From positions 1 to 64,000 of the forward strand of contig QRFJ01001925.1 in assembly GCA_006176705.1 (NCBI GenBank): 64,000 bases of DNA, read 5' to 3'. Positions 22,618 through 32,708 of the stretch are shown piece after piece. The translations under genes and the position numbers were made by a program. Positions within the stretch are counted from its first letter, which is position 1, and the number at the start of each line of letters is the position of its first letter. The DNA is from Cocos nucifera. Lineage: Eukaryota > Streptophyta > Magnoliopsida > Arecales > Arecaceae. Below the pieces are notes generated by a model. The model searched no databases. It had not been told where the DNA came from and saw only the letters and a program-made list of their open reading frames with translations.

Positions 22618-22752
22618 CTTAGGTGAAATGTATCCTTAAGTACTTGAGAAGGATTGGACTTAAGTCCAATCACTACCATGAGCAGATATCAGTCGAATCC
22701 AGGTGAAGAGCACTGGACTTCGGTGAAATGTATCCTTAAGTACTTGAGAAGG
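22618..22752. repeat. RT deletion scar with duplicated 30-bp segment
   Basis: The segment 'gtgaaatgtatccttaag..' occurs at about 22622-22652 and again at about 22721-22751. Everything expected between the RRSER block and the SNPGEEHW block, meaning the whole RT domain of about 1.5-2 kb, is missing. The duplicated word marks the breakpoint and suggests template switching or slipped repair. Confidence 0.7.
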
Positions 22753-23148
22753 ACTAAGGATATGTTCTTGATTTTTGATAATGGAGAACTTTAGGTCCAA
22801 GGTTATACAGACTTAGATTTTATGTCTAATATAGATGATCGAAAGTCAATATCTGGTAGTCTGTTTGTGTATAATGGTGGTGCTATCAGCTAGAAGAGTT
22901 CCAAGCAGACTATGATAGCAGATTCCACCATGGAAGCAGAGTACATTGCTGCATCGAAAGCTACAAAGAAGGTATTCTGGTACAAGAAGTTCCTCGTAGA
23001 ACTCAGAGTGATGCAATCAGATGCCATCCTTCTGTACTGGAACAACAATAGCATCATAGCCCTAGCTAAGGAGCCAAGGTCTCACCAAAAATCCAAGCAC
23101 ATCGAGTGGCGATTCCACCTCATCCACGATTACCTTGAGAAGGGTTAC
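22753..23148 (+). pseudogene. Copia-B RNase H, 5' part
   Basis: The frame carries GYTDLDF, the DDRKSISG block, the 'SKQTMIADSTMEAEYIAAS' block and HIEWRFHLIHDYLEKGY, standard landmarks of Copia RNase H. A TGG-to-TAG change interrupts the ISWKS motif near 22891. The frame is cut at 23148 by Athila-2 and its last part resumes at 34600. Confidence 0.88.
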
Positions 23149-25042
23149 TAATGCGTGCTAATTTATAGCTATGGCAAGTGCACCACTCGATCAAATAATA
23201 AAGTGAATGAGTAGAGTATCGTCCTTAGAGGATTGGAAAATAAGTATTGAAAAGCTCTTTCCTATGCTTTATTTAGAAGATCGATTTATGAGAATAAGAA
23301 ATTAAAGAACAAAATAAAAAAATAATTAAATTTTTTAAGAAAATAGAGAGAGTGTAAATTATTAGGATTTTAAACTCAAGAGTAATGGATTACTAAGGCA
23401 ATCGGTTTACCAACTCAGTCAATACAATATTCAAATTTTTAGATTAATTTTATTTCATGTGACGGTGGAGTCTCCTAATTTATTCACTACCCTTTGGTCC
23501 AAGCATAGCAAAACTATCAATATTTATTAATTATCCTTTGGTCCAGGTATAATTTAAATAAATATTAATGCATTAAGTTTTGTGAAACCCTCTAATTAAA
23601 ATACGCTGCGTCCAAAGTGCACTAAAATTTCCGCATGCATATGAATTCTAATTTGATTCATAATACAAGGTATATAATCAAGAAGCAATAACATAGATGT
23701 ACTTGGTCCATAACATCTATGTTCATCAGATCAATTAGAAGATGGTCAGTAATCTAAAAGCATTAAGATCAGATTTATATACTCCTCATGAATAAAATTT
23801 AAAAATAATCATACTGAATATTACATCAAAAGAGTGGCTACACCTTAGCCTTAGTAAAAAAAAATTTAGTTCATGATAACAAATTCAAAAATAGCGAATA
23901 AAATAAAAAGCATAGAGAAATTAGACTGTTTGATTGTTGAAATTGATTATCCGTTGCTCTTGGCATGGAGAACTTGGTGAAGAAGAAGATGCTCCTTGAT
24001 CGATGTCTTGATTGTCGAAAGAAATCAAAAACCCTTTTTTTCTCTCATAAGTCACTCTTCTCTTTCTACCTTTCTGCTCTCTTTTTCTTTTTGTTTTTCT
24101 TTTTTTCTCTAACTCTCTCCCTTTTTCTCTTTTTCTCTTTTTCTCTGACTTCCCTGACTTCCTTCTTTTCTCCCTCTCTCTCTCTCTTATTCTTTTTTTT
24201 TTTCATGGCAATAATAGGTTTTTTATAGATCAAGAGATTGATTTTCCTCTAAAATCCATTAAAAATTAGGTTTAAGACTCCCAAAACAACTCAAATTAAG
24301 ATCTGCATAATTTTGATCGTTGGATGTTGATCAAACGGTCCAAAAATCACTTAAAAACCCCTTAAAATAACCCAGATCAAGTCGGATTTCATGCCAGCCG
24401 TTGGATCAACCGTTGGATTGAATCTGGACCGTTCGATCATCCAGAAAGAGGCCTTCTGATCTTTAGTTTACCATCGAGATGAATCTTAGCCATTGGATCT
24501 CGATCGAGAGCTGCGGATGCCGTTCATCAGTGCCTTCTTTTCGGCCATCCGATCGAGATTCAGTGAAAGGCGCCCGTTGGATCAAACAAAATTCTCAAAT
24601 TGCCCTTCGTAGACCATGCACGACCAGTGTAGCATGGACCACCGCATTCTTTAGCCAATCGGAGCATGCTTTTTGCTGTGAAATTCCTGAATTGCCCTCC
24701 AGATGGTCCACCATGTGCCACGAAAAATGCTGACGTCATCCTGATGTCAGCGTTGCGTTGGCGGGTTGGTCTGCTGTTGCGGTTGAACCGGGCCAAACCG
24801 CTGAGCCAATTTTCTGAACCGGTTTGAACCGAACCAATTTTTTTTTTTTTTGAAATTCATTTCTAGGCTCGTTTGAAGTCCATTTTGCCTGAAATTTATT
24901 TCATCTGAACCAAAAAAATAAGATCTTTACATTGGTGGCCTTCTTTCCTACATAAGATTAATAAAAATATTAATTTCTAAAGAAATAGATTAATTTATTT
25001 TATAATTTAATACTTTTATTAGTATATTTTTACCACTTATCA
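23149..25042 (-). repeat. Athila-2 3' LTR
   Basis: The plus strand runs TAATGCGTGCTAATT...CCACTTATCA (terminal TG mutated to TA). It is collinear with 32709-34594. Over the first 240 bp about 10 differences are seen, so this element is younger than its host Copia-B. The minus-strand TATA box is at 24220-24227. A pyrimidine-rich tract fills about 24043-24205 and produces long meaningless open frames. Confidence 0.93.
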
Positions 25043-25079
25043 TACCCCCTAACTTAGTCATTGCTAGTCCCTTAGCAAT
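25043..25079 (-). promoter_or_regulatory. Athila-2 polypurine tract and adjacent hairpin
   Basis: The minus-strand run TTAGGGGGTA (25043-25052) abuts the LTR. A perfect 7-bp inverted repeat follows: arms ATTGCTA 25060-25066 and TAGCAAT 25073-25079, with a 6-base loop. The placement is the same as in Athila-1. Confidence 0.8.
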
Positions 25080-25772
25080 ATTTTATTTAATACCATGTTT
25101 CAATAAGATTATCCATCATAAAGATAAAATCTAGGATTAAAGGTCAAAGATTTAGAAAATACTGCTAACTAAGCATTGAGCTTCAGAAGTAAATTTTTCA
25201 GTCAATATAATTAAAAACTTTCTTTGAGTACATCAAAGATTTATAGCACTTGTGTTCGTGATGACTAACTTTAGCATTTCAGTATTAAATTAAAAGAACA
25301 AAAGTATCCTCTCTTATCACCTATTTTGGTCAATTTTCTATACATTCTCAATTTTATACTCATGAATTAAGGTAGCTTTCACACTGCCCTTTTTTTTTTT
25401 TTTTGTGCTGAGCATCCTGGCCTTTCCTTCACCATTTTACGTGAATTTTTATACTTGACCTAGGTGCAGAGACCCAGTTACTAGGCTTTGGGCAATCCAC
25501 ATATACTCTATCTTTTGCACTTTATTTTTAGGCAGGTAGCTCTCTCCTTAAATTCAAGTTTCTTTGATTAGAATGTATATTAATTATCAATTTTTAGTGA
25601 TAATTTAATCTCCAGTTAGTCTTATAATCAATACCTACTTTGCCTTGTTAGTGTGCATGTGCAATCAGAAGTGCTAATAGTCTTTTAATGACCTAAGTAG
25701 GCTGCTAAAAGTTGACCAAATAATCTACTTCTTTAACTTATTATATTCATTAGCAAATAATTCTATCTTTTT
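25080..25772 (-). other. Athila-2 3' non-coding region
   Basis: A/T-rich sequence without coding signal. It includes a poly-T run at about 25389-25405 and a 'gagacccagttactagg' block related to the direct repeat in the Athila-1 3' region. Copia-C interrupts it at 25773. Confidence 0.6.
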
Positions 25773-28061
25773 TGTTAGATATATGTGCCCTAGAAGCTAG
25801 AATTGGCTGACACTTGTAATACACTTCTAGGGGCAAAATTGTAATTTTGACTATAATTAATGAAATGGGTTATTTTCTATCACACATGTGTATTTGGTGT
25901 CTGTGATACATCCTTTGAGTTAATGGTAATGATAATTCATATTTTCAAGAGTTGAAAATTTAAGACATGAATAATCATTATTAACTCATAAACAGCTCCC
26001 GACCATAGGATCATCACGAGGATGGTGATTGATCCGGAAGGTTGGTGTACGATCGCTTCTCTTTAGTAGATGAGTCTTGAGTCTACGGTGTGGAGACACC
26101 GGAGCGAGAGTACAGGTACTCGTTAGAGAACGAGGGCACTGAGCGTGACCACCTCGAGTAGTCATTAGGGAGTCTACCTTCTCGTCAATGACTGACTCGA
26201 TGCTGCAGTAGTGTGTCTGGTTCTTTGACCTGAGATGCATCGGCAGTTCACCTTGAGGGTGTTATAGTTTGACTACACCATTACTCGGTCTCCTAGCCAT
26301 ATGGAACCCTGAGGTGTATGTTGGCTGTGACATGTTCATTGTAGGAACTGGATTGCATCAAGATGGGATCTATCTACCTCGGTGGTAGAGGAGTAGCCCT
26401 ATGATGATCATGAGAATCAAGTCCTGAAGCCCATGGCCATGGCAGAGTGAAATAATAGAAAGAGTTTCTATTTAGATTTTCACATTGGACTCGAATCGAA
26501 TGATTACATCATATGACAGAGATTAGGGTTTGACGAGTTCACCTTAACCCTAATCTGATCGGGGCTCAAGATAGAAGAACTGAATCACACAGGTAGCTGC
26601 ACCAAGAGGTTCGCATTCAGCTCTGATGGGTTGCCACCATATACTGCTAGGTGTCACTGGTGGATTTTGGGAGCAATTAGAATGATTTAGATGATCGATC
26701 ATTCTAGCTGTTCGAATCAGAAGAGTTCTGATCCATCGAAAGGAGTTTCGATGATGTCTATGATAGAGATCATGACATATCCCATTACCATACAGAACTG
26801 AACCTAACTGGGTCACACAAACAAGGGTTTGAGTCTGGTGATCATCAATTGAACTGATCTAGTTCAATTGATCTGAATGAGATTCAATTAGGTTCAAGGA
26901 AATCGTGCTAGCACTCGATTGAACCTAACGTTCTTCTTTTACTATCATAAATAAGTTGTCCTGACTGAGCCAAAGGAGTTTGTGCTCAATCAGAGGCCTT
27001 CATATGGTCTGACTAGAGGTTGTCCAAGTCAGAATAGGTTGTCTTATTTGTAAGATATTACCTGCCATTTTTGGTCACCTGCCATTTCTTGTTCTTTGAC
27101 TTTGGTCAAAAGTCTACCTTTGACTGGTCAAACGTTGACCATTCACCCTTTGACTTTTGACCACATGTCATGCACCTATTGGAGAGCTGGTGGGGGCTTG
27201 TCCCCCTGCCAGAACCTGGCAAGGAGAAGGGCGCACGCCAAGGGTGGCGTGAGCCCAAGTAGGAGGCGCCTAGGAGTCCTTATTGGACAAGGACTCCACC
27301 TCCCTTTAGGATTCCAATCAGAGTTCTACTAAGAATCCAGTTTGACTGGTCTTAGGCGCCCTCTAAGGAGGAATCCAGGGGTCTCTTTTTCAACCAATCA
27401 GATTTAGATCTAATTTCACAAAGGGTTGTGATTGGTTGAGAGGAAGAGGAGTTGGATCACAAGAGGTCTATAAATAAGACCCTGCGCCCAACCCTAATCC
27501 TAAGTGAAGTCAAAGTCTTATTGAAAGAGATTTCCCACGTCCAAGGCTGCCTCTCCCCTCCTTCTCCACACCATACTCTCTTCTCCCCTTGCTCTCCACG
27601 TCCAAAAGTGTTTTGGACTTAGTTTGGTGCGATTCAGATCAAGGAAAGGCGATCAAAAGCAAGAAGGCTGCGCTGCTGTAAAAGGACGACTGCAGATCTT
27701 CAAAAGAGTTTTGAAGATCCTCCAAATCAGATCCAGATCTGATTTTTGGAGGTGTGATAGAGAAGAAGAGGTTCTTCAGATCCAACCCGAGTGGATACCG
27801 GTAGAGGCCAGGCGCTTGCGTGGCTAAGATCCAGAACCTTCCGCTGCAATCAGGATCATCTACAGGGTAATAGGATTACCCAAATCAGGTAAATTGAATT
27901 TGATTTAATTTATCTTGTTTTATTTTATTTGTTAAAATAATAAGAATCAGATCTGAAACATATCAAGATCTGATTAAGGTCAAGAGAAAATTTTTGAAAT
28001 ATATCTCTTGATCTAATCAGATCTGGACGAACCTGGACCGGGAAATCAGGATTTCCCTTCA
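25773..28061 (+). repeat. Copia-C 5' LTR
   Basis: It is a complete LTR with intact termini, TGTTAGATATATGTGCC to CTTCA. The TATA box TATAAATA is at 27469-27476. It ends two bases before a perfect primer site (28064-28076). The antisense frames 25986-26240 and 26550-26816 lie inside it. The inferred target pentamer on the left is TTTTT. The right end of the element is not visible because of the gap. Confidence 0.93.
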
Positions 28062-28125
28062 ACTGGTATCAGAGCCATGGTTCTAAAATTGTTTAGATCT
28101 GATTTTAATTTTATTTTAATTAAAA
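28062..28125 (+). other. Copia-C primer site and start of leader, cut by gap
   Basis: TGGTATCAGAGCC at 28064-28076 matches the complement of initiator-Met tRNA exactly. Only 64 bases of the interior precede the run of N. Confidence 0.92.
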
Positions 28126-29125
28126 NNNNNNNNNNNNNNNNNNNNNNNNNNNNNNNNNNNNNNNNNNNNNNNNNNNNNNNNNNNNNNNNNNNNNNNNNNN
28201 NNNNNNNNNNNNNNNNNNNNNNNNNNNNNNNNNNNNNNNNNNNNNNNNNNNNNNNNNNNNNNNNNNNNNNNNNNNNNNNNNNNNNNNNNNNNNNNNNNNN
28301 NNNNNNNNNNNNNNNNNNNNNNNNNNNNNNNNNNNNNNNNNNNNNNNNNNNNNNNNNNNNNNNNNNNNNNNNNNNNNNNNNNNNNNNNNNNNNNNNNNNN
28401 NNNNNNNNNNNNNNNNNNNNNNNNNNNNNNNNNNNNNNNNNNNNNNNNNNNNNNNNNNNNNNNNNNNNNNNNNNNNNNNNNNNNNNNNNNNNNNNNNNNN
28501 NNNNNNNNNNNNNNNNNNNNNNNNNNNNNNNNNNNNNNNNNNNNNNNNNNNNNNNNNNNNNNNNNNNNNNNNNNNNNNNNNNNNNNNNNNNNNNNNNNNN
28601 NNNNNNNNNNNNNNNNNNNNNNNNNNNNNNNNNNNNNNNNNNNNNNNNNNNNNNNNNNNNNNNNNNNNNNNNNNNNNNNNNNNNNNNNNNNNNNNNNNNN
28701 NNNNNNNNNNNNNNNNNNNNNNNNNNNNNNNNNNNNNNNNNNNNNNNNNNNNNNNNNNNNNNNNNNNNNNNNNNNNNNNNNNNNNNNNNNNNNNNNNNNN
28801 NNNNNNNNNNNNNNNNNNNNNNNNNNNNNNNNNNNNNNNNNNNNNNNNNNNNNNNNNNNNNNNNNNNNNNNNNNNNNNNNNNNNNNNNNNNNNNNNNNNN
28901 NNNNNNNNNNNNNNNNNNNNNNNNNNNNNNNNNNNNNNNNNNNNNNNNNNNNNNNNNNNNNNNNNNNNNNNNNNNNNNNNNNNNNNNNNNNNNNNNNNNN
29001 NNNNNNNNNNNNNNNNNNNNNNNNNNNNNNNNNNNNNNNNNNNNNNNNNNNNNNNNNNNNNNNNNNNNNNNNNNNNNNNNNNNNNNNNNNNNNNNNNNNN
29101 NNNNNNNNNNNNNNNNNNNNNNNNN
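28126..29125. other. Assembly gap (1000 N)
   Basis: Exactly 1000 N, so the true length is unknown. The rest of Copia-C, its 3' LTR and perhaps the Athila-2 pol lie here or have been lost. Open frames drawn across the N run have no meaning. Confidence 0.98.
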
Positions 29126-30990
29126 TAATGCTTGCTCCTAAATCACATAAAACTTTATCAAAACTACAATCACCAATAATGCAGGGGATAGTAAAACTCC
29201 CTGGATCTTTTAACTTCTGTGGTAATTTATTTTGAAGTATTGCTGAGCATTCTTCATTCAAATTTATTCTCTCATGCTCCTTCAGCTTTTTCTTATTTGT
29301 TAGGATTTCTTTGAGAAACTTGGCATACCTGGGCATTTGAGTAATAGCATCTACAAAAGGAATATTAATATGTAAATTCTTTAAAATTTTGAAAAAGTTA
29401 GAAAATTCCTTATCTGGATGCTGTATTTGTCTCTCTGGGAATGGTAGTGGCGGCACGTAGGGCTTCACATTTGGATCAGCAAACCGTATACCTGGAGACC
29501 ATCCATCTGCTGGTTGTTTTGGTGACTGACAAATTTTAGTTGATGGTTCCTTATTTGTAGTTGGCTCTTCAGTCTCTTTCTTCTGATGTGGCTCCTCCAG
29601 CTTTGTACCACTTCTTAGGGTGATAGCATTGACTTGCTCCCTTGGATTTGTCTCCGTATTGCTTGGCAAGGATCCTTGAGGTCTCTCGGAGATTATCTTA
29701 GCCATTTGACCTATTTGCATCTCCAAGTTTCGAATTGCTGTTGTTTGGTCTTGCCTAAGTTTGGCTTCCAAATTTTTTATAGTTGCTTCTTGGTTTTGCA
29801 TAAATTTGACCATCAGCTCTTCCATGTTGGACTTCTTTTCAGGTACTTGGAATCCCGGGGGTGGCTGTTGTGCTGCATTTTGATTGCTCCATGAGAAATT
29901 TGGGTGCTGCCTCCACCCTTGATTGTATGTGTTGGAGTAGGGATTGTTTTGTTGCGGCCTGAAAAAAATTACCAATATAATTAGCTGTATCAGTTGTTTT
30001 AGCAAAAGGATTACCTATCTGGCAATTGCTCGTATCATGTCCTCCTCCACATAGGTCACAAGTAATGCTCTGAACATGCATAGCTGTTTCCCTTTAAGTT
30101 GTTGACTTCGGCTCTAAGGGCTGCAATTTCAGCTAGTAAAGTTGTTGGCACGCAATCTACTCCCTGCACAGCTGCTAGTCTTTTTGGCATCATGCGCTTC
30201 TGTCTGCCATTGATAGCTATTTGATGCCATCTCATCGATCAGATCGAAAGGCTTCTTCCTCCATTTTTCGATTAATGGTTCCTCCTGCTGCTGCATCAAT
30301 CATAGAATCGATTAGTAGGAGATAAACCATTATAGAAAGTTTGTACCTGAAGCCATACGGGTAGTTGATGATGTGGACATCTCCTCAGCAGTTCCTTGAA
30401 ATGCTCCCAAGCCTCATATAGTGTCTCCATGTCCATCTGCATAAAAGAAGTGATATCGTTGCGCATCTTAGCAGTCTTGGAAGGTGGAAAGTACTTGGCT
30501 AAGAATTTTTGGGCTAGGACATCCCAAGTTGTGATAGAACCTGTAGGAAGAGAATGAAGCCAACTCTTTTAGCTTTATCCCATAAAGAGAAAGGAAATAA
30601 CCTTAATCTAATAGCATCATCCGACACCCCATTAATTTTAAAAGTATCGCAAAGTTCAAGAAAATTAGAAATATGGGCATTCGGATCATCATGCATGTGT
30701 CCACTGAATTGGACAGTTGATTGAATCATCTGGATCATCGTCGATTTTATTTCGAAGTTGTTTGCTCGTACAGGCGGTCTCCTGATGCTCGAAGCTGCAT
30801 CGGCTACAGATGGTGTGATGTAATCATTTAATGGATGATGTACTGGTCGAATAGCTTCATGCTGTCCTTCAGATCGCCATATCCAATCCTAGATTGATGT
30901 CGTTAGGATCTTCAGCTGCCATGTTTCTCTCTTGTTGTAGTCTTCTAATGGTCCTTTCAATTTCTGGATCTAAAGGTAGTAAGTTACTAT
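29126..30990 (-). pseudogene. Athila-2 gag to start of protease, broken and cut by gap
   Basis: Read leftward from about 30990: a capsid part (30738-30514) with 'SVQFSGHMHDDPNAHISNFLE'-like sequence and LRLFPFSLWDKAK, frameshifted near 30540; capsid remnants to 30200; a CCHC knuckle of form CX2CX3HX4C (C-DL-C-GGG-H-DTSN-C, about 30055); a second block NTYNQGWRQHPNFSW (about 29940-29890); a Q-rich coiled segment; and a linker ending in GSFTIPCIIG..CDLGASI at 29126. DLGAS is the aspartic-protease motif usual in Athila. The long open part 30005-29126 is undamaged, which suggests recent activity. The frame enters the gap. Confidence 0.85.
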
Positions 30991-31100
30991 GTCCAGTACG
31001 TGTCATGCATTGAATAATTTTTTTTTTTAAATAATAAAAATTAAAAATAAATTTCTAAAGTAAAGCTAGGATCAAAATTTCAATATTATTTTAGACACAA

Positions 31101-31118
31101 TCCCCGGCAACGGCGCCA
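31101..31118 (-). other. Perfect tRNA-Asp primer site of Athila-2
   Basis: The minus strand reads TGGCGCCGTTGCCGGGGA, fully complementary to the CCA-tailed 3' end of tRNA-Asp. It lies 6 bases from the LTR end at 31125. Confidence 0.93.
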
Positions 31119-31124
31119 AAAACT

Positions 31125-31563
31125 TGATGCATGCTAATTTATAGCTATGGCAAGTGCACCAGTCGATCAAGTAATAAAGTGAATGAGTAGAGTATCGTCC
31201 CTAGAGGATTGGAAAATAAGTACTGAAAAGCTCTTTCCTATGCTTTATTTAGAAGATCGATTTATGAGAATAAGAAATTAAAGAACAAAATAAAATAAAA
31301 AAATAATTAAAATTTTTTAAGAAAATAGAGAGAGTATAAATTATTAGGGTTTTAAACTCAAGAGTAATGGATTACTAAGGCAATCGGTTCACCAACTCAG
31401 TTAATACAATATTCAGGTTTTTAGATTAATTTTATTTCATGTGATGGTGGAGTCTCCTAATTTATTCACTATCCTTTAGTCCAGGCATAGTAAAACTATC
31501 AATATTTATTAATTACCCTTTGGTCCAGGTGTAATTTAAATAAATATTAATGCATCAAGTTTT
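31125..31563 (-). repeat. Athila-2 LTR fragment a (terminal 437 bp)
   Basis: It starts TGATGCATGCTAATT like the full LTR but stops after about 437 bp at 'gcatcaagttt', where a second LTR end begins. The breakpoint lies in short homology between the LTR word AAGTTTTG and the AAAAACTTGATGC of an LTR junction. Confidence 0.85.
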
Positions 31564-32608
31564 TGATGCATGCTAATTTATAGCTATGGCAAGTGCACCA
31601 GTCGATCAAGTAATAAAGTGAATGAGTAGAGTATCATCCCTAGAGGATTGGAAAATAAGTACTGAAAAGCTTTTCCTATGCTTTATTTAGAAGATCAATT
31701 TATGAGAATAAGAAATTAAAGATCAAAATAAAATAAAAAAATAATTAAAAATTTTTAAAAAAATAGAGAGTGTAAATTATTAGGATTTTAAACTCAAGAG
31801 TAATGGATTACTAAGGCAATCGGTTCACCAACTCAGTCAATACAATATTCAGATTTTTAGATTAATTTTATTTCATGTGATGGTGGAGTCTCCTAATTTA
31901 TTCACTATCCTTTGGTCCAGGCATAGCAAAACTATCAATATTTATTAATTACCCTTTGATCTAGGTGTAATTTAAATAAATATTAATGCATTAAGTTTTG
32001 TGAAACCCTCTAATTAAAATACGCTGCGTCCAAAGCGCACTAAAATTCCTGCATGCATATGAATTCTAATTTGATTCATAATACAAGGTATATAATCAAG
32101 AAGCAATAACATAGATGTACTTGGTCCGTAACATCTATGTTCATCAGATCAATTAGAAGATGGCCAGTAATCTAAAAGCATTAAGATCAGATTTATATAC
32201 TCCTCATGAATAAAATTTAAAAATAATCACACTGAATATTGCATCAAAAGAGTGGCTACACCTTAGCCTTAGTAAAATAAAATTTAGTTCATGATAACAA
32301 ATTCAAAAATAATGAATAAAATAAAAAGCATAGAAAAATTAGACTGTTTGATTGCTGAAATTGATTATCCGTTGCTCTTGGCGTGGAGAACTTGGTGAAG
32401 AAGAAGATGCTCCTTGATCGATGTCTTGGTTGTTGAAAGAAATCAAAAATCTTTTTTTTTTCTCATAAATCACTCTTCTCTTTCTACCTCTCTCCTCTCT
32501 TTTTTTTTTATTTTTCTTTATTTCTCTAACTCTCTCCCTTTTTCTCTTTTTCTCTGACTTCCCTCACTTTTCTCCCTCTCTTTCTCTCTCTCTTTGATTC
32601 TTCTTTTT
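31564..32608 (-). repeat. Athila-2 LTR fragment b (terminal 1.05 kb)
   Basis: A second LTR copy begins TGATGCATGC at 31564 and runs through the pyrimidine tract. At about 32605 it changes, within an oligo-T run, to leader sequence ('aaataataaaaatt'), like that at 31025-31100. The rest of this LTR is absent. Confidence 0.85.
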
Positions 32609-32708
32609 TTTTAAATAATAAAAATTAAAAATAAATTTCTAAAGTAAAGCTAGGATCAAAATTTTAATATTATTTTAGACATAATCCCCAATAATGGCAC
32701 CAAAAACT
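32609..32708 (-). other. Second leader piece and decayed primer site
   Basis: About 100 bp match 31021-31124, including the primer site, here decayed (32685-32702). It abuts the full LTR at 32709, so it is the primer site expected for that LTR. Confidence 0.82.

Noticed and set aside
23965..24228. 87-codon frame, and similar frames at 33528-33823
   Set aside because: Phe/Ser/Leu low complexity from a pyrimidine tract inside the Athila-2 LTR, antisense to the element.
28077..30005. Very long open frames on both strands across the first gap
   Set aside because: They are open only because 1000 N are read as unknown residues. Only the minus-strand part 30005-29126 is real gag sequence.
31101..31118. 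tRNA gene suggested by a match to the tRNA-Asp 3' end
   Set aside because: Only the 3'-terminal 18 bases match, the CCA is included, and the site lies beside an LTR. It is a primer-binding site and no cloverleaf can be formed.
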